Source: Diospyros lotus (Eukaryota > Streptophyta > Magnoliopsida > Ericales > Ebenaceae). From it: 64,000 nucleotides of DNA. The translations under genes were made by a program, and so were the position numbers. Positions 55,337 through 64,000 of this stretch are shown here, piece by piece; position 1 is the stretch's first letter; each line of letters begins with the position of its first letter. The DNA lies in NCBI RefSeq assembly GCF_014633365.1, contig NC_068352.1, positions 16,587,310 through 16,651,309 on the forward strand. The letters are read 5' to 3'. Below the pieces are notes generated by a model that did no database searches, was not told the DNA's origin, and saw nothing but the letters and a program-made list of their open reading frames with translations.

Positions 55337-57761
55337 TGTAATACCCGGGAAGTTATTCAGAGTATAAATGATTTTTAAGGAAGGGTATAACTGGAATTAG
55401 CAAAAGAATAAGGCTATATGGCACACTAACGTAGTCTTAGATGATTAAATCAGTCAGAGGGAGTAACCCGGACCTTAGATAGCTAAAGAAAATTATACAG
55501 TATCGACAAGTGATTCGAATTATGATTTTTAGTAATGAAAGAAGTGGGATCAGGAACAGTTTTCGGTACAGCTGCCGACCGGGCTGAGAAAACCGAATCG
55601 ACGTAGGAAACGTCCAGAAGATGAACGGAGCACGTCAAAGACTAGTATTTAATGTGTAGAACAACCCTTAAGCGATTTCGGGTTGAATCAAATGGATTTA
55701 AGGTCAATTTGACCAATCGGGCCTAAGTGTAATTTTCTAATTTTGCCCGAGGGAGGTCAAGACGGTAATCTTTCAGGAGTCTTGAGGGTCAAATGAGATG
55801 TACTAAACTTGTGGGACTTAGAGGTATATTTGGATTTATCAGGGGAGTTGTAAAAAGGGCAGAATTGTCATTTGAAGAAAACAGGGGTCAAAATGCAAAA
55901 AATGGAAAATGGCATAGTGTGAACGCGGAGGGATTTCGGCCACCGCACTGCCACCGCACGTGGAGGCCGTTTCCGGCGATGGGACGGCCGAGGCTTGCTT
56001 GGGGAAGGTTGTATACGGCCAGGAGAACACTTGGGGACCAAGCTTGGCCGTTGATTGGTCGGAAAAAGCTCGGATTTTTGATATAAATAGAGGCCGCGAG
56101 TTCGAGCTCTTGAAGCGTAAATCGATTGAGTTTTTGAATGATTTTGAGCGAGTGATTAAGGGGCTTTTGGTCGCGAGGCATCAAGGATCGCTTTGGGCTC
56201 GATTTGAAGCATTTTGGTGCATGTTTGAGGGCCAATCGAAATCGGCCGAGGGTTAGAAGCGGACCGCGCAAGCCGGACCTGTAAATCGATTTTTGAAGGC
56301 CTCAACGATGTTGTTTCAGCCTGATTTTGGTGCCATTGGGATCGATTCTTCAAGAGCTTCAAGGGGGTACCGGTTTTGCAGTCATCGGAGGGGTCGTCGC
56401 CGGCGGGTCTTGAGGAAGAAGACGACGCGCGTGGCTCCACGCGCAGCCACGCGCAGGGCGCGTGAGAGCGCGTGCGAAGGGCTATTTTGGTAATTTTAAT
56501 TCCAATATTTTTATTTAATTATTCTAGGAATTATTGTGTTGAAATATTTCGGAAAATAGTTGAAGAAATAATTATTTTGGAATTAACGAGGAGAAAATTG
56601 GGAGAAAATAGAGAAAATTATGGAAAATTGAGGAAAATGGATTTTAACGCTTCCTTAATTAAATATGGTGTTTAGGAAGTACTGTGGCTCGAGGTTGAGT
56701 ATAAGTTCAAGCATTTGGGATTTGGCACGCAAACCGAGGCGTTGCACGAGGATCGAGGCGATCTGAATACATTCGAGGTGAGTGGTTTGATTCCAACTTT
56801 TCCTTGTTTTGGAAGTGTTCTTAGGTGCTTGTGGTGAGTTCTAGTGAGCGGTTATACCCTCCTGGACATAAATTGTTTTACAAGGCTTTGCTTATGATCA
56901 TTGTGTCGATATTTGCTACATTGCATTAACTGTTTATTTTAAAATGTTGGTGCATGGCGTGTAAATCTTCATATCATTTGGGGTCAAGTTTAATTGCATC
57001 GTTGGGTCCGTATGGGGCGGGATGGGGTCTGCTTGAGATTGGGACAATGTTAATCCAGGTGAACGGGTGTCACACTGGGGGCACTCGAGGGAATAATGTT
57101 AAACCAGGTGAACGGGTGTCACGACGGTGCACCCGAGGGATTAACGTTGGACCAGGTGAACGTGTGCCACAGTGGGGCATTCGAGGGATTAAGTATGTCA
57201 AGGTGATATCTCGAGTTAGACATGTCTTGCATATTTACGTTTATCTGAGTATGCCATGCTCGTGTGTCTCTCATGCATTGTATGAACTGTTTTATGCCGT
57301 CACTTAGATGTTTATCATCTAACTTGGGCTATGCCCCTGGAACGTTGAATGTTCCAGCCAGGAACTGCTGCGGAGGCAAGGATGTGGCCGGTTGAGGGCC
57401 AATGGTGCTTAGTTTGTTAAGTCGTTGTAACGTTTGGAGGATTTAACATGCATTTCAGGTTGTAAACGAGTAGTTGTATATAGCAATTTTATCATTTGAT
57501 CTGTATTATGTATTTTGCTATGGAAATACAATGTAAGAACTATGGTGTTTGGTATTAGTGTATCCGCTGCGTTGTATTAAGACTCGTTTAGGTTATTGAT
57601 CTTGATAGTTAAACGGGCAAGACTGGGGTTCGCGGGGTTTTTTTTCTGCATGTGAAGATTGTTCTTGAAATACCGCGCTTGTGTAACTTAAAGAGAAAAA
57701 AAAAAAAAGAAATCCCGGGAATACCCTTATAGTGACACGCCTGGCGAGACGGGGTGTTACA
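55337..57761 (+). mobile_element. Solo LTR, 2425 bp, gypsy Del/Tekay-like
   Basis: TGTAATACCCGGG..GGGGTGTTACA with a perfect 5-bp target duplication ATTCA (55332-55336, 57762-57766). A TATA-like ATATAAATAGAGG (56079-56091) is followed by leader-like sequence with GC-rich text (56380-56480). Three ~45-bp imperfect repeats (GGTGAACGGGTGTCAC..) lie at about 57058-57190. No coding region. Confidence 0.88.
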
Positions 57762-58058
57762 ATTCAAATGACACTCACAAAAACAACCATCCAGATATCC
57801 TTGCTCTCATCTGGATGCTTGCTCTCTCATCCGAATCCTATCTTCTAAACTCCAACTATCCGAATGTTATTTCCCCGACCCATCACTCTTAAACCTCAAT
57901 TATGATTTTCCTTAGTCCCCCAAAACACTAACATACATACTTGTTCACACCACGTTGAATCCCAAGCTAACTTAACAAATAATTATACTTGCGAGACACA
58001 AATTAATACCGAGTTAGTTATTAATATCGACCCCTATTTTTGGGTCGTTACAATTATA

Positions 58059-59155
58059 AATGGCTAAAATCCACTAAATCCTCTTAAAGCTTACAATTTG
58101 GGGACTTTAACCCCTTTCTGGTTTTATTTTTTACCAAGAACCCCTTTTAACATCATTTTTTGGCAAAAAAGAAAAACTATATTTACATGTTAGAAAAAGG
58201 ACACAACTCTAATTAATCTTAAACAATTACACACAATTCTATTATTACAAATGAATTAAAAAAATACCGAACTTACCCAAAAGTGGAGGAAAGTAGTGCC
58301 AATTAATGATTTGAGTGGGAAACATAGAGGAAAAAAAAAGTAACCATTAACCCTAATCAACCTCAAAATCCAATCAAAAATCCTTATTAATCTCCAAAAA
58401 GTGCAACAGCAAATAATCCATAAACTTGAAATCCAATTTATCTTTAAATCATAAAACCAAATTAATCTCCAATTTATCTTTAAATTGTGGAAGCAAAATA
58501 ATCTCTAAAGAGTTGAAATTTTGATTGAAATTTCTTGCTTTTTTTTTTTTTTTAAGCAAGTATGGGTTTTGTTTAAATTTTCAAACACAAAATTCTTCAA
58601 ATTTTATTGTTTTTTCCTCACTAAGTAGGGTTTTTGATTGGATTTTCAAGCAACTATATTTGTGCATCTAATTTCAAAAGGTAGAAATTATTTTGGCTTC
58701 TGTGTTTCAAAAATAAATTGGAGACTAATTTGTTTCGGTGATTCAAAGATTAGTTGGATTTTATTTAGATTATGGACTAATTGGCTTTTGCACTTCTTTA
58801 TAGATAAATAGAGATTTTGCTTGGATTTAGGTACTAACTAGGATTAGTGGTTATATTTTTTCACTCTTTTCTCTATTTTAACCTCTCAAATAATCAATTG
58901 ACACCATTTTCCTCCACTTAATGGTAAGTTTGATATTTTTATTTTTAATTAATTTATAATAATATAATTGTGTGCAATTGTTTAAGATTAATTAGCAGGG
59001 AATTGTGGTCATGTTCTTTTCCCAGCATATAAATCTATTTCTTTTGGTCGAAAAATAATGTTAAAGGGTGTTGTTCCTGATAAAAAATAAAACTACAAGA
59101 GGGTTAAGTGTTCCAAGTTATAAAAATTGAAGTGGTTTAGTGAATTTTAGCCATT
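58059..59155. mobile_element. Foldback / long-inverted-repeat element (~1.1 kb)
   Basis: The left arm starting AATGGCTAAAATCCACTAAA pairs with the right arm ending in the reverse complement of AATGGCTAAAATTCACTAAA. Pairing continues with mismatches over about 480-500 bp on each side (TCTTAAACAATT.CACACAATT, AAAGTGCAA.AGC, AATCCAATCAAAAA), leaving a short centre near 58540-58620. No ORF. Long arms suggest a MULE-type or foldback element. Matching target duplications were not found; the insertion abuts the LTR end at 58052. Confidence 0.75.
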
Positions 59156-59244
59156 GTAAAAAGATGCTGACAAAGATCGGTTTAGATTTGTTTGATCTCA
59201 TAACATCAGTGGGAGGAAGTCTTCTTTAAATCAAAAAAAGTTCC

Positions 59245-62233
59245 CTACCAATATTCCACAGTTGCTGGATAACTACATGACCCATTTGGTTTTATATCTC
59301 CAAGTTCTAACTCACCAGCTAGGCAGAAAATTATCTGAGAGGAATAAGGTTTGATTTTAATGGTCCATAAGGAATAAGATTTGGAAGAGTCCTGAATTTC
59401 AAATAATAAGCAATAAACGTCTTTATCCTTTACAAAGGAGGTAGGAATAGGAGCAACAAACCTGTTCAAAGTTAAGCAGACCTAACTTTAGGCTCTTGCC
59501 TCTCTTCAGCGGGCTTTGTATTTAAAGCAATTTAGTTATCCAAGCAATTAATGCATAACCAAAGCCAAAGAAAAAGAGAGGAAAAGAAAATACCTTTTAA
59601 CAGTGACTGGAGTAAGCTCTTTGAGTGGCGACGAGGACTTCTTGCCGGTGTTGAAAATAGTGTTGAAAATAAATAATTTTGATTATTTTGAACAAGATCT
59701 CGAGTGGTTTGGGAAGCTCAAGAGTCAATTTTGAGTAATTAATTATTAAAATTTGTCGAGTCGACGGCAGGGAGTGTCTCGGGACTTAGATGTCCAGGGA
59801 AGAGGACAAGAGATTGATGAACGTCTTGAGATGAGGCTAATGACGCTGGTGGCGGTCCGATCGGGAATGATTTTTGGAATAAATTCTATATAAGTCCGAG
59901 TGGGTGTCAATATCGAATAGTTGGAGGGGATTTCTTGGAAGCTGAAGGGACCCTAGGGGTGGTTCGGTTTTCTAAATAAGGCAACCCTTAAGTGGTTTCG
60001 GGTCGAATAGAGGTCCCACGCAGGCGCAGGGACGAAATCGATATTCCCGAGTAGGTGTCGGTAATTAATTGTAGAGAAATCAAGTTATCGTGAGGCTTTA
60101 ATGATAATTAATTAAAACTTAAAGGGTCCAAATGCAATTATAGAAATCCCCAAGTGTAATTAAAATTGCATAAGTGGGATTAATGTGAAATTGGGGAATT
60201 AAATTAATTTGTGCATTATATATATATATATGAGTGAGTGCGCGTGAGGAAGCTTCAGCTTCCTAAGTGTGCCTCGGCTGTTTCAAAAATCAGAGAGGGA
60301 GGCAGAGAATGAAGCATTTTGGCCGAACCAGAGAGCTCGGGAAGAAGGAGCCGAGAGCGATTGAGAGAGAGATCGCGAGAGTGAGATCGAGAGAGAGCAT
60401 CGAGAGAGAGAGTGAAAGTGCTGAGGGATCGAGCAAGAGGGACCGATCGGCCATGGTAGCAGCTGCCATGGCCGATGATGGAAGAAGAAGGCCGCAGCGG
60501 TGGACCAGTGGTGGCGTTCGACGGAGTTCGGGAAGGCGGCTGGGATGCTGCAGTGAGCTGAGGCGATGTCGTCGACGGCCGGAGGCGCTGGAACAGCCGG
60601 ATGCAGCGGCCATGGCGTTTGCAACGCTGCTGTGCGTGAGGGCGCTGGAGGCTCGCGGCGGGAGGCGGTCGGTGGCAGCGGTGCGCGACGATGCTAGAGG
60701 CGACCGGCGGTGGCGAGGCTGCCCACAGCGGCGGTCGGCGGTGGCCTGGCAGCGAGTGCTGGCGGTGCGCGCAGGCAGGCGCGATGAGGAAGATGAACAG
60801 GAGCCCCTCGCGCGCGGGAAGAAGAAAGCTAGGGAAGAAAGAAAAAAAAAGAAAAAATAGAAAAGAAAATAAAAGGAAAATGAAGGAAATAGAGGAAAAA
60901 TCTCCAAAAATTCTAGAAAATTCTGGAATAATCCTGAGAATTATTTTGGAGCCCGAGGAGCTTGTTGAAAGCTCGAAAATGGAGATTTTGGGGCAAGATG
61001 GCAGTCGAGAAGGCATGGCCGATGTGGGCGGTTATCCGATTTTCTTCTCCAGATGGTTTGAAGTAAATGAGTTAATTTCTTTGAATTAATTTATTCAGAG
61101 AGTTAATAATTACTCATTGGATTAAACCCTGAGTTGGGGTTATTCAAAATTTTGTTGATGGATGATTTGGTGATGTGCGGCGTAGTTGAGGGTATTGGTT
61201 GAATGTCGGATGTTAATGGAGTTGGGATTTTATGTGTGGTTGCATCTAGGTTCGACCGGGGAGGCGATGACCCTAGAAGAGCTCGAGATTTGGGCTGGAA
61301 TTCGTGCCAAGGCAGAGATGAGGCTTCGAGCCATGTAAGGGACGGCCCCATGTGGAGGTGGCCTTGCATGTTGGTAAATGTGTTTGATAATGTATTTATG
61401 TTGCATTGGCATGTAGTGATTATATCTTGTGTGATGCAAGACCTAGTGGACCGATGGCCATATGGAGGACTAGTGTGGTGGGGGCTGATAGGTTGATGTC
61501 TCCAATCTTAGTGGGTTGTGAGGATGAGTGGACCTAGCCTCATTTGCATGCATTTGTCATACATAAATATGATTATATTCATATTTACATGCATTGCACC
61601 CTTACTGAGTCTTTATGACTCATGAGGTTTTACCTCATGTGTAGATGATATAAGTCCAGATACAAGCAGGGATGGTGCCGGGAGGCTGTTGTGGCAATTA
61701 GCTTGTTGCCTGAGATGTGTTGTTGTGTAATCTCCTGTAATTTTTATATGTATTCATGTAATTGAATGTATGTGTTATTGAGAGTAGATGTATCTAATTG
61801 TTGTAATCATCAGTGGGATAGATGATTGTGAGTCTGCGTGATTTATATGTGGCTTGAATTGTTGAAGCCAAGTTCGGACTGAGTAAAGACCAGTGAGGTA
61901 TGTTCTCATAAATCCCCAATACTCAGCGAAATGTTTATTATGCTAGCTTTGTGCCTGGGTCACCTCTGGCTTGCTATAGGGCGAGCTGAAGAGAGGTAAA
62001 GCTCACTCGGGTTTCGGGTCTTGGTCCGCTGAGTTTTCTTGTTTGAGTTTGGACCGATTCCTGAGTAGAGCGAAGGGAATGACGAAGCCTAGTTCCCACC
62101 TAGGGCGTTTCCTGTTGAAACATAGTCCAACTCTTCAGTTGTGGTTCGTCTGGTGAGTAATCCGGTCGATTATTTACCGGTGGCGCCCATAAGTGGGAGC
62201 GGGTCGTTACATGAATCCAAGATAAAATTCCAT
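59245..62233 (-). pseudogene. Candidate small host gene split by an LTR insertion
   Basis: On the minus strand an ATG in strong context (GCCATGG, 62233) opens MEFYLGF. Removing 59649-62211 continues it in frame as TGKKSSSPLKELTPVTVK. A donor AAAAG|GTATTT at 59594 and an acceptor TTGAACAG at 59462 give a 132-bp intron and an in-frame join to RFVAPIPTSFVKDKDVYCLL, then IQDSSKSYSLWTIKIKPYSS, to a stop at 59245 (97 aa in all). A strong alternative donor (CTGGTGAGT, exon end 59316) could lead to further exons now lost in the repeats. I do not recognise the protein. Frame agreement across both the insertion and the intron is the main support. Confidence 0.42.
59649..62211 (+). mobile_element. LTR-like insertion (2.56 kb), gypsy Del/Tekay-like, 5' end degraded
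   Basis: Ends GAGCGGGTCGTTACA at 62211. The start, near TGTTGAAAATAGTG, lacks the usual TGTAA; the AAATAAATAATTTTGATTATTTTG head resembles the LTR at 20743, so the first bases seem lost. A TATA tract (TATATATATATATATG, 60217-60232), a purine-rich leader (GAGAGAGA words 60358-60420) and a GC-rich section follow. Both strands of 60255-61016 are open by composition only. No target duplication is visible. Confidence 0.6.
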
Positions 62234-62356
62234 GGCAGGTTGTCAGAGGCTTGGCCAGAGGGAATTGAGTGCCTGGGTAATTGAAATGTTCAAAATGGCT
62301 CTAAAAGAGGTGGAAACAACAAATAATGCAGTAATTCAAATTGAAGGATTCTAATG

Positions 62357-63780
62357 AGAGATTCATTAGTTTATGTCTGTTCATAGGACCCGAGCATGTT
62401 CTGATCTGATGTTGATGCCAATTTCTAAATTGTTTGAAATGCTACAGCAATGCAAATCATCACGTTTCATCAATTGTTACTTGCAAAATATGGTTTATGT
62501 GAGAGAAGAAGATCTTTTGTACAATATCAAAGTCTCCATTATAGGCATGATAATGGAAATAATGTCTTCGTAGATGGGAAAATAAGACCCTGCCTAGACC
62601 CCGCAATGGCAAGAGACTAGGTGCAATGAGATTATCCTTTCGTGTACCAGTTGCAATGCTTACTTAAACCATAAGATTAGGTTCAAAAATTTGAAAGGTG
62701 AGAGCTGGAGGAGGTACCATGCGTGAATGGGAAAATTGGCTGCCACCTTATCAGCCAGCCCTCATCATTAATCAAATCCAACCACCATTCATTGACGTGC
62801 AAAATACGTAAGAGTACGTGTCTGATAGGTTTCCTACATCTCTGGTCACATCGTGCATATAGTTCGTTGTATGATGAAATGCAATCTAGTAAAGCAAAAC
62901 AACGTACAAAATGTAGGGTGCGCGGCGTATACACAAACGACGAAGATAGTAGATAGCATAGCTATGATGTTTCCCGTCCATTAACTCCGCTATGCTGAGC
63001 TGCAAGAAGGGGGGGTATTGAGTCCCATGTGATTCTCCCAGTGGTCACTAAAGAGTAGTGGGTAGTCTGAATTTTCAGGTTTGAATTCATTCCTTGCACA
63101 ATCACTATAGATCAGACTCAGATTTACCTTTCCTACCAAAAATTATGAGACCGAACGACAACTCAAGTTCGAATGCATCTGAGCAATCACTGTAAATCAG
63201 ACTCAAATATCTTTCCTACAAAAAATTATGGAACCGAACGACACCCCCCTTCCCTTGCCCGAGGAGGGCATCCCAAGGAGGGAAGGTATTGAATTCTGTT
63301 TCGTTTGAATAATGCCATAATTCTGGAAGTTGTAATAAAAGAGAGGCATCTTCCTGCCAGCAAACTCTTAGGTTGCATTTAGATGGATGAATTCAAATGA
63401 AGTGATTCAACAAAAGATAACCAAATATTAAGAGACTTGACTATTTGTACCGTTGTTGGGTATTAAGTGAGAGGATTGAAAACAGGAGGAGAAAAATATT
63501 CACAAAGATAGATATGCTACTAGATTATTCGTGAGGAGGACTTACACTAACTGTTATTGCAGTTTGTAGTGTGATTTCAACTGCATCCCTATAAATCTTA
63601 AAAAATTATTATTATTATTCATCAATCAATAAAACATAAATGATATATTTATAATCTAATGTTCTATTCATCTAAATATGTACACATATTTAAATGGCCA
63701 AATCAAAATTAATGACTCACTTAGAAATTTAAAACTTATTTTAAATATGGAGAAAATAACGTATGTCTTGAATCAATCTA
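62357..63780. other. Unassigned intergenic DNA
   Basis: No gene or element was recognised. Two direct copies of an imperfect ~75-bp unit (AATCACTnTAnATCAGACTCA..CTTTCCTACnAAAAATTATG..ACCGAACGACA) lie at about 63100-63165 and 63185-63245. An (ATT)n run is at 63606-63619. Confidence 0.5.
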
Positions 63781-63829
63781 TTCCTATGGAATTTCTTGAG
63801 GGGTCTAGTGAGGAGGAGTGTGGTTTTTA

Positions 63830-64000
63830 AGGAGATGCGTGACAATGAATTTAAGGTTAGGAACTTCGTACTCACCTCCATGAACAATGAGGTTTAAAGA
63901 TAGCATGAGCATATGCAAATTGCTGCTAACATGGTATTAAATCTAAAGGAATTATATGAGACTCAGAGTAGGACCGCTAGGTATGAGGTTTCAAAGTAGT
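63830..64000 (+). pseudogene. Copia gag fragment at the window edge
   Basis: One frame reads EMRDNEFKVRNFVLTSMNNE, a stop, RHEHMQIAANMVLNLKELYE and TQSRTARYEVSK. The LKELY..QSRTARYEVSK part is typical of copia UBN2 gag. The element would continue beyond the window; the fragment already has internal stops. Confidence 0.6.

Larger units (their letters stand above)
47466..58052 (-). mobile_element. Outer gypsy-type LTR sequence hosting a nest of younger insertions
   Basis: The plus strand begins TGTAACGTCCCC at 47466 and a matching-style end GGGTCGTTACA is at 58052. Apart from the nested elements listed separately, no gag or pol was found. On the minus strand there are LTR-like features: CTCTCTTGTAAG leader-like text near 54150, a splice-donor-like AAGGTAAGTTTCC near 54040, and a TATA box at 49540-49550 (CTATAAATAGGG on the minus strand). 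After removing nested elements about 4 kb remains, probably two LTR-type pieces meeting near 49750. The ends have no matching target duplication, so the outer limits are uncertain. Confidence 0.5.

Noticed and set aside
55793..56440. Overlapping frames of 94-127 codons on both strands
   Set aside because: They fall within solo LTR 55337-57761 with no homology to known proteins; composition-driven.
47466..58052. A single intact element with paired LTRs spanning the whole interval
   Set aside because: No gag or pol was found, the end pentamers (AAAAT, ATTAT) do not match, and the interval is better explained as LTR pieces with nested insertions.
60255..61016. Long open frames on both strands (up to 253 codons) near 60.3-61.0 kb
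   Set aside because: They lie in the GC- and purine-rich leader part of an LTR, are low-complexity (Arg/Glu or Ser/Pro), and are open on several frames at once; no protein family features.
62237..62356. Plus-strand 39-codon frame starting MAGCQRLGQ
   Set aside because: It shares the CCATGG start with the minus-strand candidate exon and has no downstream continuation; the minus strand explains frame and splicing better.

Overview
This is nuclear DNA from a flowering plant. The evidence is two spliced host genes (a cytochrome P450 and a Protodermal Factor 1 homologue, the latter with an L1-layer promoter box), introns with plant-type GT..AG borders, long AT-rich spacers and a dense load of plant LTR retrotransposons. 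I cannot name the species; a dicot-like angiosperm is an inference. There are no bacterial genes, operons, CRISPR arrays, tRNA genes or true rRNA genes.

Layout. 1-5.4 kb: relics of a Ty3/gypsy Tat-type gag (+) and a Ty1/copia gag-pol (-), the copia copy split by a 1.7 kb solo LTR-like insertion with a 5-bp target duplication. 5.4-6.6 kb: a decayed PIF/Harbinger transposase. 7.6-9.6 kb: an intact three-exon cytochrome P450 (-, 490 aa). 9.7-17.8 kb: AT-rich DNA with microsatellites, two copies of a hAT-like non-autonomous element, a tRNA-derived SINE, and the first copy of a roughly 1.5 kb tandem duplication whose second copy was later split. 17.8-30.8 kb: a 12.9 kb Tat/Retand-type gypsy element (-) with both LTRs, PBS, PPT, gag-pol and an antisense extra ORF; its RT core is deleted and it carries a nested 2.8 kb solo LTR and a nested 0.8 kb hAT-type element. 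34.1-35.5 kb: PDF1 (+, 307 aa). 35.9-37.4 kb: a gag-only copia derivative (-). 39.4-47.5 kb: a SIRE/Maximus-like copia (+) with 5' LTR, PBS, gag, pol and a third ORF, but no 3' LTR in the window. 47.5-58.1 kb: a nest of gypsy-type LTR sequence holding three solo LTRs with target duplications and a complete Cassandra TRIM (5S-rRNA-like LTRs, identical to each other). 58.1-59.2 kb: a long-inverted-repeat foldback element. 59.2-62.2 kb: a small candidate host gene (-) apparently split by another LTR. The window ends in a copia gag relic.

How it fits together. The two confident host genes are ordinary: P450s of this type oxidise hydrophobic metabolites at the ER, and PDF1 is an epidermis-specific cell-wall protein. 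The remainder is a layered record of transposition. Order can be read from the nesting: tandem duplication, then Tat insertion into one copy, then solo LTR and hAT insertions into the Tat element; elsewhere an outer LTR was hit by three LTR elements and by Cassandra, whose identical LTRs point to a young insertion. The features most worth a second look are the antisense ORF of the Tat element, the extra ORF and duplicated GTCGAC arrays of the SIRE-like element, the Cassandra TRIM, the gag-only copia and the split small gene.
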